Source of the DNA: Rugosimonospora africana
GTDB taxonomy: Bacteria; Actinomycetota; Actinomycetes; Mycobacteriales; Micromonosporaceae
Length of the DNA stretch: 64,000 nucleotides
Direction: 5' to 3'
Assembly (NCBI RefSeq): GCF_016862975.1
Contig: NZ_BONZ01000027.1
Location: 248,001 to 312,000, forward strand
The first letter of the stretch is position 1; every line of letters starts with the position of its first letter. Under the pieces are notes generated by a model. It saw nothing but the letters and a program-made list of their open reading frames with translations. It had not been told where the DNA came from and did not search any database. Both the position numbers and the translations under genes were made by a program. Below are positions 10,886 through 18,893 of the stretch, one piece after another.

Positions 10886-12130
10886 ATGGCATACGACGTG
10901 ATCGTGGTAGGCGCCCGGGTCGCCGGGGCCGCGACGGCGCTGCTGCTGGCCCGGCGGGGCGTCCGGGTACTCACCGTGGACCGGGCCCGATTTCCCAGCG
11001 ACACCCTGTCCACCCACCAGGTCCAGGTGCCCGGCGTCGCCCGGCTGCGGCGCTGGGGGCTGCTCGGCGAGTTGGACGCGGCCGGGACGCCGGCCACCCG
11101 CGAGGTGCGGATGGACTTCGAGGGAATCGTCCTGTCCGGTCGCTTCCCGCCGTACGACGGCGCCGACGCCCTCTACAGCCCGCGCCGCACCGTGCTGGAC
11201 ACCGTGCTGGTACGAGCCGCCCGCGAGGCCGGGGCCGAGATCCGGGAGGGGTTCGCCGCCGAGGAACTGGTGTGGTCCCGCGACCGGGTGGTGGGGATCG
11301 CCGGTCGCCAGCGGGGCGGTGCGCGGTGCACCGAGACGGCGGGCCTGGTGGTCGGCGCGGACGGGAAGCGTTCCCTGGTCGCGAGCGCGGTCGGGGCCCG
11401 CCGGTACCGGGAGCGGCCGATCGCGACGATGGCCTGCTACACGTACTGGCACGGGGTACCGATGGCGGCCGGCGAGCTGTACCTGCGGCCGGGCCGGGCG
11501 GTGGCGGCGTTCCCCACGAACGACGGCCTGACCATGGTCTACGTGGCAGCACCGATCGCCGAGTTTGCCCGGTTCCGCACCGCCGTCGAGGAGCACTACC
11601 TGGCGAGCCTGGACCGGTGCGGCGACCTCGGCATGTGGGTACGGGCGGGCCGGCGGGCCGAACGGCTGCGCACCACGCCGGACCTGCCGCAGCTGTTCCG
11701 GGTCCCGTACGGGCCGGGGTGGGCGCTGGTCGGCGACGCCGGGGTGGTGATGGATCCGGTCAGCGCGCAGGGCATCGGCAACGCGCTGCGCGACGCCGAA
11801 CTACTGGCCGACGCGATCACCTCGGCGATGGCCCGCGGCCGCCCGCCCGACGCGCACCTGGCCGGGTACCACCGGCGGCGGGACGCCGCGGTACGCCCGA
11901 TGTACGACTTCACCGCCGGGCTCGCCGCTCTCGACCCGCTACGCCGGGCCCAGCGGTACCTGCTCGCCGCGCTGCGCGACCGGCCGGCCGAGGCGGACCG
12001 GTTCCTCGGGGCGTTCGCGGGCGTGACGCCGATCCGGCAGTACCGGTCCCCGCGCACCGCGCTGCGACTGCTCGGCGTGCGGGGCCTCGCCGGGCTGGCG
12101 GTCGCGGCGGCCGGCGGCCGGCTCGGCTGA
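10886..12130 (+). CDS. FAD-dependent monooxygenase / geranylgeranyl-reductase-like oxidoreductase
   Basis: 414 residues. The N-terminal dinucleotide-binding motif is 'VIVVGARVAGAATALLLARR' (residues 4-23; GxGxxG is degenerate, with A/R in place of one Gly). The second FAD motif is 'PYGPGWALVGDAGVVMDPVS' near 270-290. This architecture belongs to the FAD_binding_3 family of aromatic hydroxylases and geranylgeranyl reductases. No transmembrane or signal segment is present. The substrate cannot be assigned. It is divergent from the ArsR-MFS operon, so the long dyad at 10735-10770 may regulate it. A ribosome site (CAGGGGG) precedes ATG 10886. Confidence 0.88.
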   Translation: MAYDVIVVGARVAGAATALLLARRGVRVLTVDRARFPSDTLSTHQVQVPGVARLRRWGLLGELDAAGTPATREVRMDFEGIVLSGRFPPYDGADALYSPRRTVLDTVLVRAAREAGAEIREGFAAEELVWSRDRVVGIAGRQRGGARCTETAGLVVGADGKRSLVASAVGARRYRERPIATMACYTYWHGVPMAAGELYLRPGRAVAAFPTNDGLTMVYVAAPIAEFARFRTAVEEHYLASLDRCGDLGMWVRAGRRAERLRTTPDLPQLFRVPYGPGWALVGDAGVVMDPVSAQGIGNALRDAELLADAITSAMARGRPPDAHLAGYHRRRDAAVRPMYDFTAGLAALDPLRRAQRYLLAALRDRPAEADRFLGAFAGVTPIRQYRSPRTALRLLGVRGLAGLAVAAAGGRLG

Positions 12131-12184
12131 CCCTTCGCGCGGGCGCGGGCGGCCTCGCGGCCGGCGGGGTCCTATGTTGGGGTC

Positions 12185-12508
12185 ATGTGTCGAAACATCA
12201 CCGAGTTGCGTGGCCTCAACCCGCCGGCGTCGGCCGAGGAGGTCGAGGCGGCTGCCGCCCAGTTCATCCGGAAAGTGACCGGGATCGCCCGACCCACCGG
12301 GGCCACCGCCGACGCCGTGCAGGAGGCGGTGCGGGAGGTCGCGGAGATCACCGGAAGGCTGCTCGCCGGCCTGCCGGCGCGCCGTCAGGAGCCGAAGACG
12401 GTGCCGCCGCTGCGCCGGCCCGAGGTGCGCCGCCGGCTCGGGCTGGACCAGGCGCAGCCCGCCCCGGCCGGGAAAGCCGCACCGCCGGCCGGCTCGGCGC
12501 GGCACTGA
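12185..12508 (+). CDS. DUF2277 family protein
   Basis: 107 residues. The N-terminus 'MCRNITELRGLNPPASAEEV' and 'AAAQFIRKVTGI' are typical of DUF2277, a small cytoplasmic protein of unknown function whose Cys2 and Arg3 are conserved. The C-terminal 40 residues are Pro/Ala/Arg-rich and variable. It is preceded by a 54-bp gap after the FAD enzyme and followed by a repeat-rich spacer. Confidence 0.85.
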   Translation: MCRNITELRGLNPPASAEEVEAAAAQFIRKVTGIARPTGATADAVQEAVREVAEITGRLLAGLPARRQEPKTVPPLRRPEVRRRLGLDQAQPAPAGKAAPPAGSARH

Positions 12509-12513
12509 CGTCC

Positions 12514-12595
12514 GATTTCCCGGCCCGATCTCTTGGGCCGGTTTCCCGGGCCGGTTTTCCGGGCCGATTCTGCCGAGCCGATGTGGGACCGATGA
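12514..12595. repeat. Degenerate 16-18 bp tandem repeat with hairpin potential
   Basis: Four imperfect copies of a unit resembling 'TTTCCCGGGCCGGT' lie between DUF2277 and the SDR gene. The first copies can fold (CGGCCC with GGGCCG), so the block may also act as a terminator for the upstream gene. Confidence 0.6.
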
Positions 12596-12625
12596 GTCTT
12601 GCCGCCGGGCGGCGTTACACCTCAC

Positions 12626-13417
12626 ATGACGACACAACTTCTTCTGGACAAGAACGCGATCATCTACGGTGCGGGCGGCGGCCTCGGGGGCGGCGTGGCT
12701 CGCGAGTTCGCGCGTGAGGGCGCACGGGTCTTCCTCGCCGGGCGGACCGCCGCACCTCTTGAGGCGGTCGCCGCCGACATCACCGCCGCGGGCGGACGCG
12801 CCGAGGTCGCGGTACTCGACGCACTCGACGAGTCAGCGGTCGAGGAGCACGTCAACGACGTCGTGAACCGGGCCGGCAGCGTCGACGTGTCGTTCAACCT
12901 CATCACCCGGGGCGACGTGCAGGGCATCCCGCTTCTGGATCTGGCAGCGGCCGACCTGATGCGCCCGGTCACCAACGGGCTCCTGTCCACGGCCATCACC
13001 GCGCGGGCGGCCGCGCGTCGGATGGTGGCACAGGGCTCCGGCGTCATCCTCGGACTCACCAGCGGATCGTCCGCCGGCCTCGCGCCGATGATGGGCGGTA
13101 CCGGACCGGCCGACGCCGCGGTCGAGACGTACCTGCGGTACCTGGCGGCCGAGGTCGGGCCGCAGGGCGTACGGGTTGTCGGGCTGTGGACCGCGGGCGT
13201 ACCCGAGACCCTCACCGCCGAGAAGCTGCGCGCGGTCGGCGGCGACAGTACCCCGGATCCGGAGACGATCGACCGGGCGATCTCCGGGATGGCGATGCTG
13301 CGCCGGACTCCCCGGCTGGCACAGGTCGCGCAAACCGCCGCGTTCCTGGCCTCGGACCGGGCCGCCGCCATCACGGCCACGACGGTCAACGTGACGTGTG
13401 GCCTGGTACCGCGGTGA
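12626..13417 (+). CDS. SDR-fold protein lacking the canonical catalytic Tyr-Lys
   Basis: 263 residues with a Rossmann nucleotide-binding motif 'IIYGAGGGLGGGVAREF' near 11-27, and the SDR core 'FNLITRGDV' and 'GSGVILGLTSGSSAGL'. Where the catalytic YxxxK should follow, the sequence reads 'MMGGTGPADAAVETYLRYLA': Tyr is replaced by Thr and Lys by Asp. The fold and C-terminus ('FLASDRAAAITATTVNVTCG') are those of classical SDR reductases, so it may be a cofactor-binding non-oxidoreductase or may use other residues. ATG 12626 is chosen because it starts the first beta strand. It is followed by a sigma factor gene. Confidence 0.85.
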   Translation: MTTQLLLDKNAIIYGAGGGLGGGVAREFAREGARVFLAGRTAAPLEAVAADITAAGGRAEVAVLDALDESAVEEHVNDVVNRAGSVDVSFNLITRGDVQGIPLLDLAAADLMRPVTNGLLSTAITARAAARRMVAQGSGVILGLTSGSSAGLAPMMGGTGPADAAVETYLRYLAAEVGPQGVRVVGLWTAGVPETLTAEKLRAVGGDSTPDPETIDRAISGMAMLRRTPRLAQVAQTAAFLASDRAAAITATTVNVTCGLVPR

Positions 13418-13542
13418 ATCCCGACTCCGACGCGGACTCCGACGTGGAGGCGCCGGCCCGGCGGGGAGGGCCGCCGGGTCCGGGCATCCTATGGTTCATG
13501 GACGGCGGCGGGCGCCCGGCGCCCGGCGGAAGGGAAGGCGGC

Positions 13543-14598
13543 ATGCCCGACATCGACGAGTCGGCCGCTGTCGCGGCTTTCGTGGCCGGAGACGAGCCGG
13601 CCGCTGTCGCGGCTGGGGACGAGTTGGCCGCTGTCGCGGCGGCGACGGCTGGGGACGAGTCGGCGTTCGCCACGTTGGTCCGGCGCCACGAGCGTGAGCT
13701 GCACGTGCACTGCTACCGGATGCTCGGCTCGTTTGAGGAGGCCGAGGACGTGGTACAGGAGACGTTCCTGCGGGCCTGGGACAAGCGGGGCACGTTCGAG
13801 GGCGGTAGCGGATTCCGGGCCTGGCTCTACCGCATCGCCACCAACGCCTGCCTGGACGCCCTGCGGCGGCGGTCCCGGCGACCGGTGACGTCCAGTTCGC
13901 CGTCCGAGGTGCCGTGGCTGCAGCCGTACCCGGACCGGTTGCTGAATGAGATCGCGCCGCGTGAGGAGGAGCCGGACGCGGTCGCCGTCGACCGGGAGAC
14001 GATCGAACTGGCGTTCCTCGCCGCCGTCCAGCTCCTGCCGCCACGCCAGCGTGCCGTGCTGATTCTCCGGGACGTGCTGGGCTGGTCGGCGGGCGAGAGC
14101 GCGGAGGCACTCGACCTCACGGTGGCCTCGGCCAACAGCGCGCTGCAACGGGCCCGGGCCACCATGCGCGAGCAACTGCCCCGGCGGCGGCTCGACTGGT
14201 CGACCAGCGAGCCGAGCGCCGAGGAACGCGACCTGCTGCTGCGCTTCATCGACGCGCACGAGCGGGCGGACATCGCCGCGTCCATCGCGCTGATGCGCGA
14301 GGACATCCGCGTCACGATGCCACCGCACCCGTTCCTGTACGACGGCATCGAGGCGGTCTCGGGTCTGGTGGCCAACGCGTTCGGGCCGGCGGTGGAGGGC
14401 GAGTGGCGGCTGGTACCCACGAGTGCCAACCGCCAGCCGACCGCGGCCAGTTACCTGCTCGCGCCCGGCGACTCGTGCTACCGCGCGTTCAAGCTCGACG
14501 TGTTGCGTGTCGAGGGTGACAAGGTCGCCGAGATCACTACCTTCGACGCCACGCTGTTCCCGTCGTTCGGTCTCCCGGCGACGCTGCCGCTGTCCTGA
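13543..14598 (+). CDS. ECF sigma factor with C-terminal SnoaL-like domain (SigG/SigX5-type)
   Basis: 351 residues. An acidic Ala-rich leader with DNA-level repeats (about 6-45) precedes sigma region 2 ('ATLVRRHERELHVHCYRMLG', 'EDVVQETFLRAWDKR'), region 4 ('LLPPRQRAVLILRDVLGWSA', 'ASANSALQRARATMREQLP'), and a SnoaL/NTF2-like domain of about 120 residues ending 'TTFDATLFPSFGLP'. The fused NTF2 domain is known to modulate such sigma factors in place of a separate anti-sigma. ATG 13543 has a GGAAGGGAAGG ribosome site; ATG 13498 is an in-frame alternative. No anti-sigma gene is adjacent, consistent with the family. Confidence 0.9.
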   Translation: MPDIDESAAVAAFVAGDEPAAVAAGDELAAVAAATAGDESAFATLVRRHERELHVHCYRMLGSFEEAEDVVQETFLRAWDKRGTFEGGSGFRAWLYRIATNACLDALRRRSRRPVTSSSPSEVPWLQPYPDRLLNEIAPREEEPDAVAVDRETIELAFLAAVQLLPPRQRAVLILRDVLGWSAGESAEALDLTVASANSALQRARATMREQLPRRRLDWSTSEPSAEERDLLLRFIDAHERADIAASIALMREDIRVTMPPHPFLYDGIEAVSGLVANAFGPAVEGEWRLVPTSANRQPTAASYLLAPGDSCYRAFKLDVLRVEGDKVAEITTFDATLFPSFGLPATLPLS

Positions 14599-14643
14599 CC
14601 CTCGCGGCGGGCGGGCGGGCGGCCTGCCGGGGCTACGGACGGT

Positions 14644-15204
14644 CTACGAGACCGTCCGCCCCGCGTAGGCCGCCAGCCGGTCGGCCGCGGTGGCATCCGG
14701 CGGCGCGGGCTGCTCGGCTCCGAACGGCGAGCCTTCCCGGTCGGCCGGCAGCACGCCGTGGAACACCGCCAGGATCTGCCCGGACAGCCCCGGGTCCAGA
14801 TCGGTGGACTGGCCGGTGGCCTTCGCGACGTCCCACGCGTGGAGGGTCATCTCGGCGACCCGCATGAGGACGAGGAACGTCCCCGGGCGCTCACCGACCG
14901 GCGTCGGGACCGTCCGGTCGAGCGCGCCCTCGACCGACAGGGCGGCACGCAGCTCACGAACCGACGCGCGGAACGCGCCGAGCGGGTCGTCGCCGAGCCG
15001 GTCCTCGCCGGGGTCGGGACGGGCCTGTCCGGTCACGGTGCCGAGGGTGCGCAGGTTGCCCACGACGACGTGGTTGATGACCTGGCGGACCGACCACAGG
15101 GTGCACGGGCTCGGTTCGTCGAACTGGTCGGGCTTGGTCGAGGCGATGACGCCCTCGGCGACGGCGGCGGCCCGATCGAACTGTGCGAGAGGGCTCTGAG
15201 TCAT
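14644..15204 (-). CDS. TIGR03086/DinB-fold metal-binding protein
   Basis: About 186 residues. 'PSPCTLWSVRQVINHVVVGN' near 30-49 and 'MTLHAWDVAKATGQ' near 120-133 supply the histidines that bind metal in the mycothiol-dependent maleylpyruvate isomerase/DinB fold. The C-terminal 'GSPFGAEQPAPPDATAADRL' is characteristic of TIGR03086. Members are predicted mycothiol S-transferases, but the reaction is unknown here. Two close ATGs exist (15204 and 15213) without a good ribosome site. It is convergent with the sigma factor gene and divergent from the beta-propeller protein gene. Confidence 0.85.
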   Translation of the reverse strand: MTQSPLAQFDRAAAVAEGVIASTKPDQFDEPSPCTLWSVRQVINHVVVGNLRTLGTVTGQARPDPGEDRLGDDPLGAFRASVRELRAALSVEGALDRTVPTPVGERPGTFLVLMRVAEMTLHAWDVAKATGQSTDLDPGLSGQILAVFHGVLPADREGSPFGAEQPAPPDATAADRLAAYAGRTVS

Positions 15205-15255
15205 GTGCACCATGATGGGCCATTGCCCGTCCGTCGCATCGGCCATGATGGCTTC

Positions 15256-16455
15256 ATGGGCGTTGACGACCTCGACGGCGAGCCGGTCGACATCATCGAG
15301 TTCGGCGGGTCCGGCGCCCGGCCCAAGCCGCCGTGGCGCCGGTGGCTGCCGGTGGCGGCGGTGGTCGTGGTCGCGGCGGTGGCGGTCGTGGCCGCCGTGA
15401 CGCGCGGGACCGGTGGCTCGCCGTCGGCGACATCGCGTCCGTCGTCAACCGTCCCGGAGTCGACCCTCCCGGCGCAGGCCGGGCCGGCAGCCTCCGTGGA
15501 TGCCGTCGCCACGCCGTCGCCGTTGGTCAGCCAGGCCGGTCGGCCGCTGCTCGGGGTGACCGCCGGCTGGGAGCTGCTCGGGCAGGGGTCAGGCGGTGTC
15601 GTACGAGTCGAATTCGCCCGCGGCCGGATCACCAGCACCGCCGTCCCACCGATCCTGAGCGGCGGCCCGGTGTCGTTCGTCGCCGGCCCGGACTGGGCGA
15701 TGGTCCGTCCGCTGGATCTGGTACCCGGCTATCTGGTACCCGACGGGCAGCCGGCCCGCCCGCTGTACGGTCCGCTGGCCCGGACCGGGCCCGCCGTTCC
15801 CGGCCCGGACCGCAACACCGTGTGGGTTCCGCTCGCCGGCGACGACCAGACCCTGATCCTGGTGAAGTCCGACGGCGAGCCGGCCGGACCGAGGCTCACG
15901 GTACCGCCGGGCGTGGTCAGCACCGTCGCCCCGGACGGCACCGGCTACCTGGTGTTCGCGGGTACCGGCGGGGTCTACGCCGCGCGCCCGGACGGCCCGC
16001 ACCGGATCACCACCGGCGCCCTGATAGCTGCCGGTCCCACCCGTTGGCTGACCTGGGAGTGCGACGACCGGTACCGGTGTGCCGCCGTCGTCATCGACCG
16101 GGCCACCGGAGCCCGGCGTACCGTCGACATCCCGCTGGCCCAGCAGACCACCGTTCGGGGTGTGATCTCCCCGGATGGTTCCAGGGCCGCCCTGATCGAG
16201 TCCGGCCCGAACGGATCGGTGACTGTCGGCCTCTACGACCTCGCCTCGGGCTCCACCAGCTACGGCGTGCAGGTGTCTCCGGCACTCTCCGACCCCGACT
16301 CCATGGTCTGGTCGCCGGACAGTCGCTGGCTGTTCATCGCCGGCGACGACGGGGCGCTGTACCCGGTGGATCCGGCGACCGGGGAAGTCCACAATCTCGG
16401 CGTCGTGCTCCCGCATCTGACCCGTCTGGCTGTCCGGCCCGCCCCGGCGGGGTGA
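15256..16455 (+). CDS. Membrane-anchored beta-propeller-like protein of unknown function
   Basis: 399 residues: a short acidic cytoplasmic tail (1-22), basic residues, one transmembrane helix at about 31-49 (LPVAAVVVVAAVAVVAAV), a Ser/Thr/Pro-rich spacer to about 95, then an extracytoplasmic domain with repeated strands ('GYLVFAGTGGVYAARPDGPH', 'GVISPDGSRAALIESGPNG', 'MVWSPDSRWLFIAGDDGALY') that resemble TolB/WD40 blades. No lipobox or enzyme motif is visible. It may be a surface scaffold. I do not recognise an orthologue. Confidence 0.75.
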   Translation: MGVDDLDGEPVDIIEFGGSGARPKPPWRRWLPVAAVVVVAAVAVVAAVTRGTGGSPSATSRPSSTVPESTLPAQAGPAASVDAVATPSPLVSQAGRPLLGVTAGWELLGQGSGGVVRVEFARGRITSTAVPPILSGGPVSFVAGPDWAMVRPLDLVPGYLVPDGQPARPLYGPLARTGPAVPGPDRNTVWVPLAGDDQTLILVKSDGEPAGPRLTVPPGVVSTVAPDGTGYLVFAGTGGVYAARPDGPHRITTGALIAAGPTRWLTWECDDRYRCAAVVIDRATGARRTVDIPLAQQTTVRGVISPDGSRAALIESGPNGSVTVGLYDLASGSTSYGVQVSPALSDPDSMVWSPDSRWLFIAGDDGALYPVDPATGEVHNLGVVLPHLTRLAVRPAPAG

Positions 16456-16550
16456 CCGTCGTTCTGTCCCGGCGGGGTGGCCCACGGTTCTGTCCCGCGG
16501 GGTAACCGCCGTTCTGTCCCGGCGGGGTGGGCCCGCCGTTCCGCCTCGGC
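16443..16550. repeat. 20-bp-class tandem repeat after the beta-propeller gene
   Basis: Three to four copies of a unit like 'CCGTTCTGTCCCGGCGGGGT' begin inside the last codons of the preceding gene and run into the spacer. The units are 88-100% alike and carry no reading frame of interest. Confidence 0.75.
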
Positions 16551-16557
16551 CGGTGAT

Positions 16558-16613
16558 CAGGCCGGGGCTCTTGCCCCGAGCCTGTGACCAGGCCGGGGCG
16601 CCTGCCCCGAGCC
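16558..16613. terminator. Two tandem hairpins
   Basis: Two consecutive copies of a CAGGCCGGGGC...GCCCCGAGCC element (16558-16584 and 16589-16613) each fold into a GC-rich stem-loop. They follow the beta-propeller gene and could terminate its transcript before the hydrogenase operon. Confidence 0.6.
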
Positions 16614-16680
16614 GCTGAGGCGCCGAGACCGGGAGACCGTCGAGCCGGGCGGGGAGCGGCGGGAGGTGTCTGTCCGGCAG

Positions 16681-16751
16681 CCTTTGCTCTGCTTACCTGG
16701 ACGCAACACTCGAACGCCGTTTGGGTTGCGTATGAGTAAGCAGAGCAAAGG
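16681..16751. repeat. Large imperfect palindrome (16-bp perfect outer arms)
   Basis: CCTTTGCTCTGCTTAC (16681-16696) is exactly complementary to 16736-16751, and inside it ACGCAAC (16701-16707) pairs with GTTGCGT (16725-16731). The RNA would form a long hairpin. Its left arm is also the left copy of the 24-bp inverted repeat described separately. Confidence 0.85.
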
Positions 16752-16998
16752 TTGTGGGGGAGGGTGCCTCCGGTGCGGCGCCGCGCGGCGCGGGGGACGC
16801 GCGGTCAGGGGCGCGGCGAAGGGAGCGCGCGGCGCGGGGGCGCGGCGAAGGGGACGCGCGGCGAAGGCGCACGGCGAAGGGACGCGCGGCGAGGGCGCGG
16901 CGAAGGGGACGCGGCGAAGGGGACGCGGCGAAGGGGACCCGGCAGGTGCCGTGACGCTGGGCCGGAAAGCCGTCGTGTTGCGTCCAGGTAAGCAGAGC
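16686..16998. repeat. 313-bp element bounded by perfect 24-bp inverted repeats
   Basis: Bases 16686-16709 (starting GCTCTGCTTACCTGGACGCA) recur as an exact 24-bp reverse complement at 16975-16998. A third, diverged copy in the second orientation is at 16725-16746. The interior (16770-16950) is an Arg/Gly-coding-like purine/GC run with 12-15 bp iterations of GGCGAAGGGGACGC. No transposase or convincing ORF is inside. It could be a small non-autonomous mobile element or a regulatory repeat. Including flanks, 16456-17113 holds no gene that I can support. Confidence 0.7.
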
Positions 16999-17113
16999 GG
17001 TACGTGCTTGCGCCATTTGCCCGCGCATGAGAGTTTTCGACTGTTCACCGGTTTGATCCGTAAGTCGCGCGTAATGTCCGTCATGCAGCCAGTCCATGCC
17101 GTGACAGAAAGCG

Positions 17114-17848
17114 ATGCCGATGCGGACACCGGACCTCGCCTCCGCTGCGCGGGAGCGCTTCGCCCAGCGCGTCGGGCCGGCCGAGTCGCTCGCCGCCGAC
17201 GCCGACCTGCTGGTGCGGGCGGCTAGGGCGATGGCTGACCGGTTCCACCGGGGCGGCACGCTGATCGCCTTCGGCAACGGCGCGGCGGGGACCGATGCCC
17301 ACCACGTCGCGGTCGAGTTCATGCATCCCGTGATCATCGGCAAGCCGGCGCTGCCGGCGGTGTCGCTGACCGCTGACGTGGCGTCGCTGACCGCGCTAGC
17401 TGGGCGTCCCGGGCTGCCGGACGTGTTCGCCCATCAGATCCGCACGCTGGCCCGGCCGGCGGACATCGCCCTGGGCATTTCCGCGGACGGCGGGTGCGTC
17501 AACGTCCTGCGTGGCCTGCGCGAGGGAGCGCGGCTCGGCCTGCTCACCGTCGCGCTGTTCGGCGGCGCGGGCGGGGGCGGCGCGGGTGCGGGCGGTGTGG
17601 GCGTGGGTACGGGCGGCGTGGGTACGGGCGGTGCGATCGGCTCGTCGCCGGAAGCGGACCACGTCCTGCTCGCCCGGTCGGGCGATCCGCGCGTGGTCAA
17701 AGAGGTGCACGTCACGGCGTACCACCTGCTCTGGGAACTGGTTCACGTGTTCCTGGAACTGCGTGGGCTGCCGGTACCGCAGGCCGGCTCCACGGGCCGT
17801 GTCGACCCCGCCGGCTCCGGGGTGCTTGTCGCGGGGAGGCGGCCGTGA
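17114..17848 (+). CDS. SIS-domain protein 1 of the hydrogenase operon (GmhA-like)
   Basis: 244 residues, first gene of the hydrogenase operon. It matches sedoheptulose-7-phosphate isomerase (GmhA) in 'LIAFGNGAAGTDAHHVAVEF' near 50-69 and 'VVKEVHVTAYHLLWELVHVF' near 195-214, retaining the Glu (E68) and His (H199) that are catalytic in GmhA. The phosphate-binding Ser loop, normally STSGNS, is 'SADGGC' at 123-128, so sugar-phosphate binding looks impaired. A Gly-rich insert (about 150-175) comes from a short DNA repeat. ATG 17114 is used; ATG 17120 is possible. The stop overlaps the next start (GTGA). Confidence 0.85.
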   Translation: MPMRTPDLASAARERFAQRVGPAESLAADADLLVRAARAMADRFHRGGTLIAFGNGAAGTDAHHVAVEFMHPVIIGKPALPAVSLTADVASLTALAGRPGLPDVFAHQIRTLARPADIALGISADGGCVNVLRGLREGARLGLLTVALFGGAGGGGAGAGGVGVGTGGVGTGGAIGSSPEADHVLLARSGDPRVVKEVHVTAYHLLWELVHVFLELRGLPVPQAGSTGRVDPAGSGVLVAGRRP

Positions 17849-18108
17849 CACCGGCAAGGAGGGCACTGGGCGAGCGGGCACTGGGCGAGAGGGCACCGGG
17901 GGAGAGCGCACCCGGGTACACCCGGGAGTGCTTGACCTGTGCGGACCTGGCCGTGACGGCGAAGGTACTGCGCCTGCTCCCGGACGCGATGGCTCTGGTC
18001 GAGGTGGGCGAGGGCACAGAGGTGGTCAGCGTGGCGCTGGTCCGCGCGACGGTCGGGGACGCGATCCTGGTCCACGCCCGGGAAGCCATCGCGGTGGTGG
18101 GGAGATGA
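17845..18108 (+). CDS. HypC/HupF-like protein between the two SIS genes
   Basis: 87 residues. After a 20-residue 'RALGE'-type repeat the body reads 'ECLTCADLAVTAKVLRLLPD', then 'ALVRATVGDAILVHAREAIA', which is the small beta-barrel of HypC/HupF. True HypC carries its essential Cys at position 2; here the only cysteines are internal (C29 and C32, CLTC), so it cannot work exactly like HypC, whose own gene is present downstream. It overlaps both neighbours by four bases (GTGA, ATGA), so its product is probably made stoichiometrically with the SIS proteins. Confidence 0.8.
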   Translation: MTPARRALGERALGERAPGESAPGYTRECLTCADLAVTAKVLRLLPDAMALVEVGEGTEVVSVALVRATVGDAILVHAREAIAVVGR

Positions 18109-18893
18109 CCGACGCGCTGTACCCGTTCCTCACGGGCGACCCGATCGCCGACACGACAGGCGACCCCGACCTGCTGGCCGACCTTCGTCAGTCGGCCGCG
18201 GGCAAGGCGTCCGAAGTCATCGAGTTGCGGCGCCGGGTCGTCGGGCGCGACGCCACGCGGATCGAGGCGTGCGCCGCCGATCTGGCCGCCGCGTTCGCGG
18301 CCGGCGCCCGGTTGCTGGCGTTCGGCAACGGCGGCAGCAGCACCGACGCGCTCGACCTGGCCAGTCTCTTCCTGAGCGCGGGTAACGGCAGCGCGGGCAG
18401 CGACACTGCGGGCAGCGACACCGCGGGCAATGGCGGCACGGGCAGTGGTGGCGCGGGCGACGGCACGGGTAACGGCGGGTCCGGGCGGGCGTTGCCCGCG
18501 TTCGCTCTCGCGGGTGACGTCGCACTGGTGACCGCGCTGTCCAACGACGTCGGGTTCGACGCTGTGTTCGCCCGCCAGATCGCCGCGCTTGGTCGCCGCG
18601 GTGACATCGCCGTGGGGTTGTCCACCAGCGGCAACTCACCGAACCTGTTGAACGCCTTCGACGAGGCGCACGCCCGCGGCCTGCTGACCGTCGGCATCGC
18701 CGGAGGCGACGGCGGGAGGATGGCCGGCCTGTCGACCATCGACCACCTGTTCGTCGTGGCATCGCCTTCGGTCCACCGGATCCAGGAGGCGCAGACCACG
18801 ATCTACCACGTACTGTGGGAGCTCACCCTCGCCGCGCTGGCTGCCGGTAACGGCGTACGAGCGACCACCGGCATTGGGGGTGCACTGCGGTGA
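18105..18893 (+). CDS. SIS-domain protein 2 of the hydrogenase operon (GmhA-like)
   Basis: 262 residues with the SIS fold: 'LLAFGNGGSSTDALDLASLF' near 70-89 and the intact phosphate loop STSGNS at 173-178, followed by 'RIQEAQTTIYHVLWELTLAA' near 225-244. The residues that match GmhA's catalytic Glu/His are absent (no Glu after DALD; Q230 in place of the first His). Residues 93-127 are a low-complexity GS(D/G)TAG insert encoded by tandem repeats. Paralogue of the first SIS gene in the same operon; the two keep complementary halves of the active site. It overlaps hhyS by four bases. Confidence 0.87.
   Translation: MTDALYPFLTGDPIADTTGDPDLLADLRQSAAGKASEVIELRRRVVGRDATRIEACAADLAAAFAAGARLLAFGNGGSSTDALDLASLFLSAGNGSAGSDTAGSDTAGNGGTGSGGAGDGTGNGGSGRALPAFALAGDVALVTALSNDVGFDAVFARQIAALGRRGDIAVGLSTSGNSPNLLNAFDEAHARGLLTVGIAGGDGGRMAGLSTIDHLFVVASPSVHRIQEAQTTIYHVLWELTLAALAAGNGVRATTGIGGALR

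Noticed and set aside
16693-17343. Antisense ORF across the inverted-repeat block
   Set aside because: The product is an Arg/Ala/Pro repeat and its 5' part is antisense to the SIS gene.
17845-18108. A second true hypC
   Set aside because: No Cys at position 2 and no MCxxxP; only the beta-barrel resembles HypC, so it is called HypC-like.
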